The translations under genes and the position numbers were made by a program. A DNA stretch of 64,000 bases, from contig JAQFVV010012489.1 of NCBI GenBank assembly GCA_028023455.1, positions 1,210,381 to 1,274,380 of the forward strand, given 5' to 3'. Below are positions 1-12,445 of this stretch, piece after piece. Source of the stretch: Epiperipatus broadwayi (taxonomy: Eukaryota > Onychophora > Udeonychophora > Euonychophora > Peripatidae). Each line of letters starts with the position of its first letter. Position 1 is the stretch's first letter. The notes under the pieces were generated by a model that had not been told where the DNA came from, searched no databases, and was given only the letters and a program-made list of their open reading frames with translations.

Positions 1-288
1 CTATTTACTCTAAACATTTTGAAAATTGTATTTATAGTAATATTATAAAGAAATAGTTCCAAAAAGTATAAAGAAGAGCATGGTTTTAATCTCTCAAAAT
101 CTTGTCTTACAAATTTATTAATAATAAATGATAATATATGTCATACTTTTATTAATAAAAATGGAGTAAGTAAGGTTTATTTTGATTTATTTCAGCATTT
201 GATAGGGTACATCTAGATGTACTTATTTTAAAAATTAATAAATAATATATATTGAGGTTGTAATGGTCAGAAACGTGTGATTCATTAA
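1..288. other. AT-rich sequence, no gene seen
   Basis: Highly AT-rich sequence with short stops in all frames. No repeat family recognised elsewhere in the window was found here. Confidence 0.5.
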
Positions 289-570
289 TGTAGCGCAGAA
301 TTCGACCACCACACAGAACTGCAGCACCATCTAGATAGCGAAGCTACCCGTAGTACTGAGTTTGAAAATAGTTTATCAGTTCCACAATACAATCTACGAA
401 ACAATGCAGCTGATGTTACATTAGTAAATACTTCTTTAGGCATGGTGATCAGGGAGATGCAAGAGAATCAAGAATTTTATTTTGAGTTAGCCAATAATAA
501 CACTAATATTAAATATTTATATTTTAAAGAATCGAGGAAATATTATATGGAATGGGTATCGAATAAATAA
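289..570 (+). other. Unexplained 93-codon open stretch, possible terminal exon or retrocopy
   Basis: One plus-strand frame stays open from just after a TAA at 286-288 to the TAA at 568-570, about 93 codons. It is richer in GC and in charged and polar residues than its surroundings. No start codon opens the frame; the first ATG is about halfway in. A TAG at 291-293 could serve as a splice acceptor, and an AATAAA-like signal (about 622-627) follows the stop by about 50 bases. This would fit a 3'-terminal exon or a retrocopied mRNA end. I recognise no family in the predicted residues. In DNA this AT-rich, a few open stretches of this length are expected by chance across 64 kb, so the coding call is weak. 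Confidence 0.3.
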
Positions 571-1019
571 AGATATAACGGCAGACATATAGTTTGAAAT
601 TATTTATTTAAAACATTTTAATAATAAATCATTTAACTAATAATATTTGGTAAGATTTAAAATATCAGTAGCGGGATTTTCCGATACTGTTAGATATTAA
701 AGAGATACATTTATTTATATAGCTGATGTAATCTAGCTGCCTAAATTCTCGAACAAGTATTTCAAAAGCATGCCTTTGGAATTTATATCTTTGCAATGCA
801 AGAGTCTAAAGTAGGATTAATCATAGTGGTGAACATATATTTATTTAATTAAAGATATTTACTAATTACTATGGAAAAACATTTATTTGAGAGTGAGTTA
901 TGTCACTAATTCAGAGATGGAGTTAAACATTGAATAATAAAGTTAATACAAAGAAACACATGGTACATCTAGAAAGGCAATATAAGAGTGGCAGTATATT
1001 GAAACTTCAAAGCTGTGGA
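571..1019. other. AT-rich sequence, no gene seen
   Basis: No feature apart from the AATAAA-like signal after the open stretch described at 289-570. Confidence 0.5.
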
Positions 1020-1235
1020 CGAGTTTAGAACAATGGGGTGGCATTTGCCGTAGGCCCAAAGAGATAAGATGTCACATAAGCATAACCAGGGGCAAGTGGT
1101 TTGTGCCACGATTGTTTCTGGGCTGCGTGATGGTCATCAAGTCCTATGGGACATTTATTTGTCAGCTTTTGTAGGATGACCAGGATTATTTTAAATCCTA
1201 AAGAATCTGGAGCATCCAAGGCTTATAATAGGTCA
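1020..1235. other. GC-richer island of unknown origin
   Basis: About 200 bases have clearly higher GC than the flanks. A 64-codon minus-strand frame is open (1025-1219), but its residues match no family I know. The island is most likely a fragment of an old mobile element or a retrocopy. It has no recognisable terminal repeats, A tail or TSD. Confidence 0.3.
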
Positions 1236-1799
1236 TCGCGTCTCTAAAATGGAACACATGTATAATTTATGGACTATTCTGCTAAGATTGAAATATATTT
1301 TTATAACTCAGCTCTACATTATCAACATTTAATAAAGAACGTTTGCGACTCTCAAAGAAATGCAATTTATGGAATTACTTAAAACTTAATAAAATGTAAA
1401 ATAATAGGTAAGCTAGGTGAGTATTAATTACTAATATGTCAGCCATTTGTTAAGTAGTAGATCCCTGCATTACAATAATGAAGCATTGAATACGTGTCAA
1501 TTTATATTAAAATATTAAGTTATTTATGGAAGTAAATATTAATGAAGATTTGACACGTATCCACTGTTTCAAGCAATCATAAATTTATACTAAGAAAATT
1601 ATGAGCATGCTATAATTAAATAATATAAATGTAAAATTTAGAAATACATACCCAAGAAAGATGGAATTAGGCAAGCTAGATTATTAATGAAATTTACATA
1701 ATAAATTAATTATTAAATTTATAGTTTTACAAATGACAATTTTACAGTTTATAAGTTATATAAAGAATGAGCTATAGCGTGATATTAGTAGAGTACTCT

Positions 1800-2060
1800 A
1801 GAACTTGGGTAGTACAGGTACCTGTTTTATGACAAGTTTTCCGAATCAGTGGTCAATAGCAAATTGTTCATGATTCCAGCAGTAGCAGTTCTTTCCAGCA
1901 TTTAGGTGATTTAGTTATTTGAATAGTAGCAGCAGCTTTCTGATTGTGGGCAGCAGATCCTTTTGGTTGATTTTATGGAGGACAATGGGCATAGGTTCAC
2001 GGTAGACAATCGACCATCTCCGAGGAGAATAGTCTTTGGCACTTTCTACTCACGCATACA
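1800..2060. other. GC-richer island, possible decayed coding fragment
   Basis: This block is less AT-rich than the flanks and has a plus-strand frame open for roughly 55-60 codons (about 1940-2115). The opposite strand also shows a partly open frame in the same interval, so the coding direction is unclear. No protein family was recognised. An (AT)n run begins at about 2077. Confidence 0.25.
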
Positions 2061-2129
2061 GTGGCAAGTAAATCAATATATATATATATATATTTGGAGA
2101 CTCTCAACTGATCGAGAGGACAGCTAAAG

Positions 2130-2753
2130 TTCAACTGAAAGTTCTGAGAAAGTTGAAAATGTCCTCCCTTCTTGATCTTATCTTTTAACTTTTTTTTTAT
2201 ATTTTATTTTGGATTCAATCATTTGCCCCGAGGATAATCAATACATTCTTATATGTTTAATTTATATAGAAAGCTGCTTTACTATTGTTCACATTTAATT
2301 TTACATTTACATTTTTGGTAATTAGATTTTAGGGAATTTTTCTTTTTAATTAATCTATTATCTCTCACCGACAGTTACTTTTACAATTTCAAATACAAAA
2401 GAGAACATAAGATTATTTTTACTTTTAATTAAATATTACAATCTATTTCTAAAATTATTCCTAAATGAAATTTAAACAAAGCAATAAATAATTTAAAATA
2501 AATGGTTAAAATTATATATTTTTATATACTAAAAAAAATACAAATTACATTAATTATTTTTATCTATTGCTTTAAATTTATTATCGAAACGTGTGTGTGT
2601 TTATGGTGGATTTTACACATATTTTTTCATTTTTAATATTGCTACACATACAATTCGATACCAAAAAAGTTTAAATTTGGGTAAAATAGAGTGGTGGTTG
2701 AGAGACGATAGAAAAGGTGAAACTTAAGATTCGAATACGAATCTTACTGTTTC
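2130..2753. other. AT-rich sequence, no gene seen
   Basis: AT-rich sequence with homopolymer runs. Nothing was recognised. Confidence 0.5.
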
Positions 2754-3029
2754 AAGGTTATAACCTTAAGACTATGCATCTAGATGTGACAGTAGAGACC
2801 TCTACAAATCTTAACACAAGATTAATGACTTTAAAAAACAAGACTTTTATCTTCAACCTACTTTCTAATTATATAGGTGAATCTAGCTTTAGATTCATCT
2901 ATATAATTAGAAAGTGGGTCAAAGATAAGAGTTGGTCACTCTTGTCTTTTAAAATCATTAATCTTGTGTTAAGATTTATAGAGATTCCTACTGTCACATC
3001 TAGGTGCATAGTCTTAAGGTTATAGCCTT
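2754..3029. repeat. Fold-back element, family A (full hairpin)
   Basis: This is an imperfect palindrome of about 276 bases with arms of roughly 130 bases. The outer ends (AAGGTTATAACC... and ...GGTTATAGCCTT) are reverse complements, and the centre lies near 2880-2896 around GAATCTAGCTTTAGATTC. The 102-codon open frame at 2717-3025 is a by-product of the palindrome, not a gene. Single arms of the same family occur at 4262-4400 and, inverted, at 44236-44326. Short pieces of the terminal sequence also lie at about 7139-7175 and 48325-48355. It is probably a non-autonomous DNA element (MITE-like), but no TSD could be assigned. Confidence 0.75.
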
Positions 3030-3149
3030 AATATATATTATTTACACTTTACAAATTATTAATTACAACTTTAAAAATTAATAAAATAACTTTAATATAT
3101 AAGAACATTTAATTGGTTCAAACTCTCTAACCAATAAGAAATTTTGTGT

Positions 3150-3560
3150 TGATCTTAATAAACTGTTTTTTGAAACACTATAGAGTTCCACAGGGTGGAA
3201 TTATGATGCTGCTACTATATAAGGTTTATACTAATGATGTAATAAAAGTTATTGATATAGCTGATGAATTGCAAATTAATAATAATTTCTCACAATGATG
3301 TAAAGATAACTTTATGTTGACAATTATTAAAAATGTGACTTACAGGTTATCAAAATAGATTTTTTAATACTTACTACAAGGGGAAATATATTCTTGAAAA
3401 AGACAAATTTGTTCCTATTTAATGTCTTAGTATCACCAAGGTTACAAATCATTTTGTATCTCAAATCTTGAGTAGTGATAATAAAAATCATATCAATAAA
3501 CTACAAAAGTTTATGATAGATTTCAAAAATTGATTGAAATCAAAAAAAAAAAAATAATTT
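3150..3560 (+). pseudogene. LINE reverse transcriptase remnant
   Basis: One frame from about 3181 reads VPQGGIMM, followed by a Y-x-N-D-V stretch. This resembles the G-V-P-Q-G and Y-I-N-D-L block of non-LTR reverse transcriptases of the Jockey/CR1 type. The frame is broken by several stops, and the catalytic Y/F-A-D-D box is not preserved. Downstream (about 3490-3530) a stretch reading H-I-N-K-L-Q-K resembles the linker after the RT domain in the same group. It is an old, inactive fragment; the exact lineage is uncertain. Confidence 0.45.
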
Positions 3561-4261
3561 TTTTTTTTTAAAACTTTAAGAACATTAAAAGATCTAAAAT
3601 ATTTCTTCAATATAGTAAGTGAAAGAATATTGTTAATATAAGTTATCTCTACTATAAATAGAATTTACTTATACAATAAATATTAACAACTATGAGTATA
3701 ATCTTAGAAAGATCAATAATTATGAAAGTTTTAAACAACTTATTTGTCTATCTTCATAAAGTGCTAAGTATAGATGAACATATATATACAATGTGTATAC
3801 AAATATTAATATAAAATCAATTTCTAAAAAGGATTTTATTAAACTGACTACTAGAAAACTTTATTACTGACCTCATTCTAAAATGTAAGCAATACTGAAA
3901 ATAGATTTGGCCGTTTAAAAAAAATGCAAAAGAACAAAGAAAAAATTTAATATCACCACCTTTTGTTTTTTAGAAGCAGACACCATGACTTCCCAGAAAA
4001 TTTTCAAAAGTTTGCAATAAATGTTTTATATTGGAAGATGAGGATATAAGAAAATTATTTAAAATGGTGACTGCCAAGATTTATATATTTTCTTTTCTAT
4101 TTAAAAAACTTTATTATGCTTGTAGTCCTGAAAATCATTTTTATTGATTGACAAGTGAATCTGTTTTAAAACTGATCTTAAGGCTTTTTTTTAAATAATT
4201 AGTATCATGATTTTTCAAAAAATCCAACATATTTTTTTTATTTCATCTGCATATATTTACT
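3561..4261. other. AT-rich sequence, no gene seen
   Basis: Runs of A and T and short stops in all frames. It may include further decayed 3' sequence of the LINE remnant before it, but nothing distinct can be shown. Confidence 0.45.
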
Positions 4262-4400
4262 AAGGCTGTAACCTCAAGAATGTACGTGTAAAAATGCGAT
4301 AGTAGAGACCTCTACAGGTCTTAACCACAAGCTTACATTTTGGAAGAAAAGAGGGGAAATTCTTTACTTCAACCTACTTTCTATTGTACTGGTCAGAATT
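4262..4400 (+). repeat. Fold-back family A, single arm
   Basis: This begins AAGGCTGTAACCTCAAG and continues through GTAGAGACCTCTACAGGTC to the CAACCTACTTTCT block, matching the left arm of the hairpin at 2754-3029. The opposite arm is missing here. A copy in the other orientation lies at 44236-44326. Confidence 0.65.
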
Positions 4401-7400
4401 GTATGTTCATTTAACAAGGTTTAGAATCTAAGCAAAAGTACCCTAAATCCACTCATGCCCGAGATAGACAGGTCAGGAGCAATCATGAACTCTGCCCTAT
4501 TTGCTCTTCTCTAAAACTATAACATTATAAACAACACTTCTGATGATAACATGAAATTTTATTCATTCTGGTCCCAGAGACACAGCAGAGAAACACGAGA
4601 TCTATAGGGTAACTAATGTAAATAAATAATGTTAAAACTTGGCTCAATCAAATATCTTATGTAAAGGGACAATTTATAAATTTTAAATGAATTGCACACA
4701 GCTAGCATTGCAAAAAAAACATGAATTATAAAATAGTATCCATCCAGAATGAGCAAGAACAGAATAACCCAGAGATAAATATCTATTTGAAGTAATCAGT
4801 TATAACTTCTAAATATTACTGACATTATTATAAATATTTAATGGAATTCAATGAGTGAGAGTCAGTAAGACACAATGCATGAGTAATTATTAAAATATAA
4901 TAATTTAATAAATATAAACAATTTAATTTACATTAGAAAACATAGCACAGATTTAATGCGGTTATTACTTTGCATATAAGCAACTGATTTAGTATGCTAA
5001 TGAGTTATAGTATAATAATAAATTAATGTTATCAATGCGGTGATCATTACTTTAAGTAATGATAAGGACGTTTACAAATTCATCTCTAAAGAGAGGTTTA
5101 CTCTTGATATGATAGTTAATAATTTATCATTTATGAGCATATTTGGGCCTATACAAATGAGGAATGGGTTAGCTTAAATTAGCTTTACTGTGACAATCCT
5201 AAAATATTCGACTAATTATAAAATGAGTGGTTTATAAACATCACTGCACCACGTTTTATAAATAATATGAGAACTACCCATAAAAAAACTCGCAGTGCTA
5301 ACTATAATGACAGCGTTTAAAATGGAGAAGATGTCCGTCTTTGGACTAGAAGGCTTTATCACATATATGATTCCGCTTGTATTTATCACAAGGCGATATT
5401 CGAAAATATGAGTGGTAAGGATTCCATGGCATGCCCTCCAACGTGTCACATGCAGAGCCTTAATACTCTAATGTTTATCCTGAGATTGGTTCTACCAAAC
5501 CTCATTCCTAGACGAGTTAAATGATGAAAATCCGGAGTTTGGATGATAAATATGATAAAGCAAAATATAAGTACTTTAAAATGCTATCGTAAGTAAGCAA
5601 CGCGAATATGGCTTAAGTCTTAAATGACTAATGAAATAATTTAAGCTTAAATAAAGCAATAATATCATGCGTAACGCCATGATAAAATGATAACCCACTC
5701 AGCATCATACGTATAACTTTAATAAATTTAGGATGTCGAATATAAAAAAAAGAAAAATATTATTTTTCCTATTTAACAAGTCCAAGTATTCCTAAACGAC
5801 AATATATTATAATTAATTTAACTCTTAATGGTGTATAAGTAATAAATAGTTATTAAAGTATATTAATAATCAAATTTATTAAAAGAACATAAATTGCATT
5901 TAAATATCGATAGTGATATGATTTTTAAACAATCCGCCATTAACCATAATTTCAAAATATTTAACCGAGCAGACAGCGTTCAGTAAAAAATTTTACGTTT
6001 AAACTATTTAAACATTCCAAAATATCGGAATGATGATTGAAATAATATAAGTTCGCTAGATTAAAACATTAGCACACTAAAACTAATTTAATAAGATATA
6101 TATTTAAAATAAGTTTTACCGTATGAAATAAAATAATTAGAGTGTGAAACTTTAAAAAAAAACTAATAGTAAATTTACAGTACATAATTCTGTGCTTGGC
6201 GTTTCAAAGAACAAGTTTAAAAATTTAAGAGAGAAAATCACAAACTTAATGATAATTAAGTTTATAATCAGTTATAAAATAAATAAAGATTACATTCTGA
6301 TTACAATTAAGATTTAGGAAAGAAATGAAGTGAGGAGAATTGAGTTCATTCTTCGGCAAAACGGATTACCTTTAGAAGTTATGGTGGCCACTTATAATAA
6401 CATATACGAAGTTTAGCAAAGCACAATATTCATAAAATAATGGTAGGCATCTTCCAATATTCTTTACAATTAAACATAACAGTTCTCAAGTAGTGATGGC
6501 ATGGCAGAAGGCAGGACAGAGGCGATTTAAGATCAGGGAGGCAAATTGTTTTTACTCACAATTCATATTGTTTCCACTCTCTACATAAATACCAGAGAGA
6601 AGAGTGATTTGAACTCCTTCCGTGCATTCCTAGAACTTCTGCTCCTCCTATACTTGAAATTTAGCAATATTGGAAGATGTAAACAATACGTTCCAGAAAG
6701 CAGATTATTTAAACGTATTTTTAAAATTGCAAATAACTTTAAAATATGATTTTTGGTTTGACTTGAAATGAGAATGACATTTTTAAATTGTAATAATATT
6801 TTTTAGAATTTCTGGCATTGCTTTAGCTCTACATTAATTGTATTTATTTTTATATCTATAATACATATACGCACATACACAATTATCTAAATGAAGGGAA
6901 TTTACAAGCTTGAAAATAAAATATACTTAAGCTAAAATAATAATTCAACTGGTTACACATAACCTTTTCTTAAATAAACAGGGTGGAAGTGATATGTGTA
7001 TATGTGTGTGCTTAACGTTCCTGGATGACCAAATAAACATATAAACAGGTTCAAACCCTACTTTAAAGGTATATAATGTCATCAGGCAGTGAAGTTAAAT
7101 ATGTACTACAGATTTACCACTTCACTATATAAATATGTGAAGCCTTAGTAAATATTACTTACGTAATCAATCTGCATATTTTGTAAAATGAAATGTTCTG
7201 GATTGCTTTTTAATTTTAAGAATATGTCTCTATTATTAATGTATGTAAAAATTCTTTCTATTATATGATATTTTATTATTTAATCACTTTCTTTTATCAT
7301 TCATCATGACTTTTATGGTCATTGAATATGTTATATGATGTTTCTGAGTATTTTATATCCATAAGTGAAAACAGCATTTTATGCATTGACTAAATATTTA

Positions 7401-7623
7401 ATTTTAAAATTCTTATATAAATTATATGTTATATAAAATACATTTAATACTTGTCTACAAAAGTGAAGTCTATAACTTCTATTATATTTATCATTTGTCA
7501 TTTTTAAACACGCGTTTAAAGATCTTTTTAAAAGTAAAAAAAAATTAAATTTTACTTACAAAAATGTAAGAAAATACTAAATTAAGCATAAATCTCAACA
7601 TATTGACTCTTTTTATGAAAATA
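4401..7623. other. AT-rich sequence, no gene supported
   Basis: More than 3 kb of AT-rich DNA with only short chance frames. Frames at 5216-5449 and 6546-6749 have no recognisable domain and AT-driven residue composition (many I, L, F, K, N and Y). A short terminal piece of fold-back family A (CCTTAGTAAATATTACTTAC) is present at about 7144. Confidence 0.5.
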
Positions 7624-8118
7624 TATAATTCTAAAGCCCTCGTTGGCTTAGAGTTCAGAAGAAAAGGAATAAATAATAAACATAAGCTAATTAATTGCAC
7701 TGAGCCAGTTTTCAGCAAAACACTGCCAGAAATATAGTTCTGAATAAAGTTATGCAGTACAGGTATGCTTATATAATTGATATATAATATGTAAATGAGG
7801 TACAATATGCAAATAAGATAATTAAATATTCCATTTTTCGGACAATGGAACACAAGAATCCTTTTTTTTTGATTGAATGTGGATCTTTCACAATTGACCA
7901 AGCCTCTTTGTTCTTTCTTTTCCTCTCATCTCTTTCCAAGCATATTGTTATAATACTTGACAGGGAAAACCTTACCTGTACTGCTTAACTTTATTCAGCA
8001 CTATGATTTTGACAGAGTTTTGCTGAAAGCTGGCTCAGTGCAAGTAATTAGTTTATATTTTTAATTTATACTTTTTCATCTGAACTCAAAATCAACAAGT
8101 GCTTTGAATTAAATTAAG
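7624..8118. repeat. Fold-back element, family B
   Basis: This is an imperfect palindrome of about 495 bases. The left arm contains TTGCACTGAGCCAGTTTTC and GAATAAAGTTATGCAGTAC (about 7693-7760). The right arm contains the reverse complements, ACTGCTTAACTTTATTC and GAAAGCTGGCTCAGTGCAA (about 7980-8043). The centre lies near 7840-7900. Arm identity looks like 75-85% by eye. No other copy was found in this window. The minus frame at 7545-7901 lies in one arm and its flank and is not a gene. Confidence 0.65.
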
Positions 8119-10013
8119 CTTAATAAATTATTAATTTTTGTGGAGACATACTTTGATGCAATTATGCAACAGGGTACAATTTATATACCTGAATTCATCT
8201 ACACTATTATGTATAAACTGAAATATACACAACATGACTTGCACACAAAAGTCAGATATAAAATTCAGATGTTTTATATATTATAATTTAAATAATAACA
8301 TTTGTTTAGTATGAGTGATAATTGTTTATTGTGAATTCTTTCTAATAATATATATTTTAAGCTAATAATATTAGTGTGATTCTTGAGCAAACAAAAATGT
8401 AACTATGTTATTATACATTATATTTAATGAATAAAATGCTTTAATATGTGAAATAAAAACCAGCTACTTGTAGGAAGATGGCACCTAAAGTAGTGTGGTA
8501 ATTCTATCACTTTATATCACTGTTTACTGTTATCTAAACTGATTCTGTGGTCCTGCTTTTATTGAGTTATTAATTAAAAAAGAAACATCTGAAGTGGTCA
8601 CTATTTTATAGATAATTAGAAACACATCTTTATTGTTAATTCAAAAAATGTCCTCCAAGATATTGCCATTTTTCTTCTTTGTAATCTTATTTCATTGCAA
8701 AGGGTTTAGAGTTGTTTATTAAATATTTCTGATTATTTATAGACACTAATTGGTTTTTTATTTATTTAAAACAAAAATATACACTTTGATTTTATTCATA
8801 TATGTTTTATTATTAAAAATAGAATTTAATAAACTTGATTGTAATATTAACAATGAAAATCATGAGATAGGTTTGATCATTCTTTATGTGAAAATGATTG
8901 CATAATATTATCACCTGTCAGAGTTGGCACTGTATTAGAATATTTTCAAATATTATAAAAATTATGAAGCATATATCAATTTTAAAGCAAAATTTGATAC
9001 ATTTATCATCAATATGCATTCATTTGTTTGCATTAAAAAAATTAAAATAGATTTTTTGAAGAGACTTTACTTTTATATCATTGCATGATATGTTGTATCC
9101 TTTGCTTTTATTTACAACTCATTTTTTTAATATATTATACAGAAATGAAAGAATAAGCATTTTCAAAACTTCCATCAGGTGCAACAAAAGAAAATTTCAC
9201 TCTTTTAAAGAGTTAAATGAAAACAAAGCTTGTATTAATTGCCGTATTTTTTTTAAAATTTAAAGATAAAATTAAATCACATCATCTCTTCTTATAAACA
9301 TGATGCTCTCCTGCTATTAATGAAGGCTATATCATATTCCAATCTTATTTTTATTTTTTGAAGTAAACCTATCATCATTCTTTTGAATTCACATTAACCT
9401 GGAGCCAATGTATTTCTATGCAAAAATAAATACCCATTTAGCAACCAATATTGAATAGATATCTGTTTGTTTTTTTATTCATATATTTTATTCCATTATA
9501 TTTAAACCAACCATGTATCTCACTTGATTTGCAAGAGTGAAGTCTCCATATGTCTCTATATTGCTTTTCTTTTAAATTTCCAAGTCTTGGGTTCAGTAAA
9601 AATTACCGAGTAAAACGTATCTATTAAAAATCTTTTTTAAATATACAGGCATAATTGCTTTTAATGTAAAATTGTTTCTACCAAAAGTAATCTAACCAAG
9701 TTTAATTCTGTGACTATTATTATCCATTACTTTTCTAGCTATATTAATAATCTGCTAAAGGTATTTGCTGTTGTTAACTCCTTCTAATTTATATATTATT
9801 CTTTATTTTCTTCTTTTGAAAAAATCCATTGAACATTATTTTAGTCTTTTAGTATTTATCTTTAATCATATTTTCTTACTTTTATCTGATATCTCTTCCA
9901 GCATTTTTTGAAGCTCTAAAGCATTATTTGCAAAACATTGAGATAATCTGCAAAAATCTAGATGACTTAAATAATCTTCATTTTTATTCTTTAATTTTTT
10001 ATTTTAAATTCAC
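8119..10013. other. AT-rich sequence, no gene seen
   Basis: Only AT-rich sequence with short chance frames was seen. Confidence 0.5.
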
Positions 10014-11282
10014 AAAATGCAACAGCAATGTTTATATTAAAATGGGGATACTAATATTGAGAAAAAAGTATGGTATTTTTGCAGCATTTTTTTAAGAAGA
10101 ATTTTGTGAATTAAAATGGAAACTATAAAAGTAAAAGTAAATGGAGATTATTTAAGTTACCTAGATTGTGCAAATGATTTTGTTGTTGTTTTTACTTTTA
10201 AATAATGCTTCAGAGTTAGCCAATTGCACAGATCCTCTGAAGATTATAATTAGAAAAATCAGAACGATAAAAGAAAGAGACAATAGAATATCATCACAAG
10301 ATTTATTTAATAGCACATGGGATCTTATTGACATTTGAAGACCAGGTTGGATGTTATAAATTACCTTTTTTTTTAGAAAATACATATATATATATAATTG
10401 TATTTTTATTTTATTTTTTTATTTTCTTGTTAACACTTGGCAGATTCTGTCTATTGAGCCTTAATTTGCCTATTGATTTTATCATACAATATTATGTATT
10501 TATTTATTTATTTTCTGGTTTAATAAAGTTTGTTTTTGATATAAAAAAAAACAATGCTTCAGAGTTTTAGGAAAGTTGAAAGAGTCATTAGATGAAAGTA
10601 AAAAAATAAAACTAATTCAGATAGATTCTAGAAATCTGAAGTAATGCTTAATGGATTTCTCAGAAGAAAATAAAGTTTGATAATATATAAATAAGTTATC
10701 AATTATAAATACCTTGGGCAGATTATTAATACACATAGAAGTGTAATGGAAGAAATTAATCATAGAATTAAACTTTGATCAAGTGCTTTTAGTAGAATTA
10801 ATTTAGTATTACAAAGAAATATACTCATGTCCTTGAAAAAGATTATTTTTGATAAATATGTTTTACCAGTTTTGACTTATGGACCTGACATTTAGACATT
10901 TAGAAAAAAAACAATACTAAAACTTCAAACCACTCAAGGAAGTATGGAGAGATGTATTTCAGAAAGTAACAAAGAATGAAAATAAAACATATGAGTGAGA
11001 GAATGAACAGGTATCACTGATATTGTTGAATGATTAGGAGCTTGAAGTAGAGTTAGTCTAAACATTTTATGAAAAAAATATAATTATGGACAGATGAAGT
11101 TGTAAACTAAATTCTGAGATATTGTGATGACTTAAAAAAGACCACATCTGAGATGTATGTGTGAAATAAGGAAGTTTACTGATGTAATGTGGGAAAAGGA
11201 TGCTTAGGATTAAAGAAACTGAATTATTGGAGAGGCCTTCATTCTGCATTGGATCATAATGGTGGAAAATAATGATGATTAA
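10014..11282 (+). pseudogene. Dead RTE-type LINE copy, interrupted by a retrocopy
   Basis: This is a degenerate copy of the 3' part of the LINE found at 31974-34913. Collinear matches run from a shared AAAATGCAACAGCAA-type start (33955 in the better copy), through the segment before the FADD box, to the 3' end (ATAATGATGATTA here, ATAATGATGATGAT there). The reading frame is destroyed by many stops and indels; for example, the conserved block after TATGGA reads CCTGACATTTAGAC. The copy is split at 10218-10552 by an inserted retrocopy, with the target sequence duplicated on each side. It shows the RTE family has been active more than once here and that this copy is much older than the one at 32 kb. 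Confidence 0.8.
10218..10552 (+). mobile_element. Retrocopied mRNA 3' end (processed pseudogene fragment)
   Basis: This is an insertion of about 335 bases in the dead RTE copy. AATGCTTCAGAGTT occurs at 10204-10217 and again at 10553-10566 as a 14-bp TSD. The insert ends with AATAAA (10522-10527), then about 15 bases, then a run of nine A (10543-10551), exactly as expected for a reverse-transcribed polyadenylated transcript. Its 5' part is open in one frame for 39 codons (10219-10335) with a TGA at 10336-10338, ending in residues FNSTWDLIDI. This could be the C-terminus of the source protein, followed by an AT-rich 3' UTR of about 200 bases. The source gene is not recognised. A short, 5'-truncated SINE is a less likely alternative because no tRNA-like head is seen. 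Confidence 0.75.
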
Positions 11283-12249
11283 TTATAAAATGACAGGTTG
11301 AACACAATAATTCCATTCAATTCACCATAGTAAGACTTTTTTGGCTTTACTGGGCTGAGAACAGATTTGGGAATATGAAGTTTTTGAGTTAGTGTTTTGT
11401 CAATCAACCACTGTTTATATTACATTATATTAATATATACATACTCTATAAAATTCATTTTGTTTACTTAAATAAATATTTAGTATATAAATAATCTTTT
11501 TAATTTTTTTATCTCTTTTTATATATGCACTTTGTTGTTCTGTTTATTAAACAGAAACAACAAATATACGTACACTGTGATACGTAGAACCTTATGTGAG
11601 TTATTTTAATTATACTTATCCTTTTATATAATAGAGTTTTGTGTGATTTATTAACTTGAGTAAATGGTTTTGACCGTTTGGAAATCCTATTTTAATTAGA
11701 AGGAAAGAATATTTTTACGTTGCACTAAGTAATGAGTTAGTAGACTTGTACAATTGATAATTCACATTGTTATATTCCCTCCTATTGATTAAACGTTAGT
11801 TGATGTTTACTCATACCGAATGATTGAAAATGTGCTTAGTATAATAATTTAATTCTTATACATTTTGTGTCTACGGTTTACATGAAACAATGTTTTTACT
11901 CTCTCAATATAAAGTAGATATTTATAACGAGTGGTTCGACATCTAGTAAAGGTTGAATATAATTATCTCTCTCTATATATATATATCAAAATGTTTCGGA
12001 AATATTTAGGTAAAATATAAAAGAGAATCTTTAAATGTTCTTTTGTAAGATAAAGTCCCTCTATAGGCAGACCGTGAAGTAAAAAATATATTCTTCAGGT
12101 CTTACAAATGACAGGATAATTCTCTAATTAAGACTAACTAGATATCTTAATAATTTTTATTAGTCATTTATTAAATTAGAGATTATCCATTTAATGAATA
12201 ATATTTCTCTAGAGTAATTTGTACTATGTCACTCTTACACAAGGTAGGG
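11283..12249. other. AT-rich sequence, no gene seen
   Basis: No recognisable element. A short inverted pair (GATAATTCTCTAATT at about 12116 and AATTAGAGATTATCC at about 12175) resembles sequence at 53760-54360 and may be part of a very old repeat. Confidence 0.45.
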
Positions 12250-12445
12250 ATTAGTTTCTATTCACTTTCAACATCTTGTGAAGGAGTGTAATCATAAATA
12301 TATGACCAAAATCATGTGAAAAAGAAATATTAAACTCCAAAGCGCACATTTTATGCTGAACTAGCCACTAATCAGTTGGCCCGGATTGCAATCTCTTACA
12401 CATATCTTTATCATTGTTCACTCTATATAGATAGGAATTTTCTAC
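12250..12445 (+). repeat. Repeat family R, old degenerate copy
   Basis: It shares the core of family R: TTTTATGCTGAACTAGCC, then CAGTTGGCCCGGATTGCAAT, then CTCTTACACATAT, in the same order as in copies at 16805 and 34914. Divergence is high and the ends are unclear. Confidence 0.5.

Noticed and set aside
2717-3025. 102-codon open frame on the plus strand
   Set aside because: It lies across the fold-back family A palindrome; its openness follows from the repeat structure and it has no protein features.
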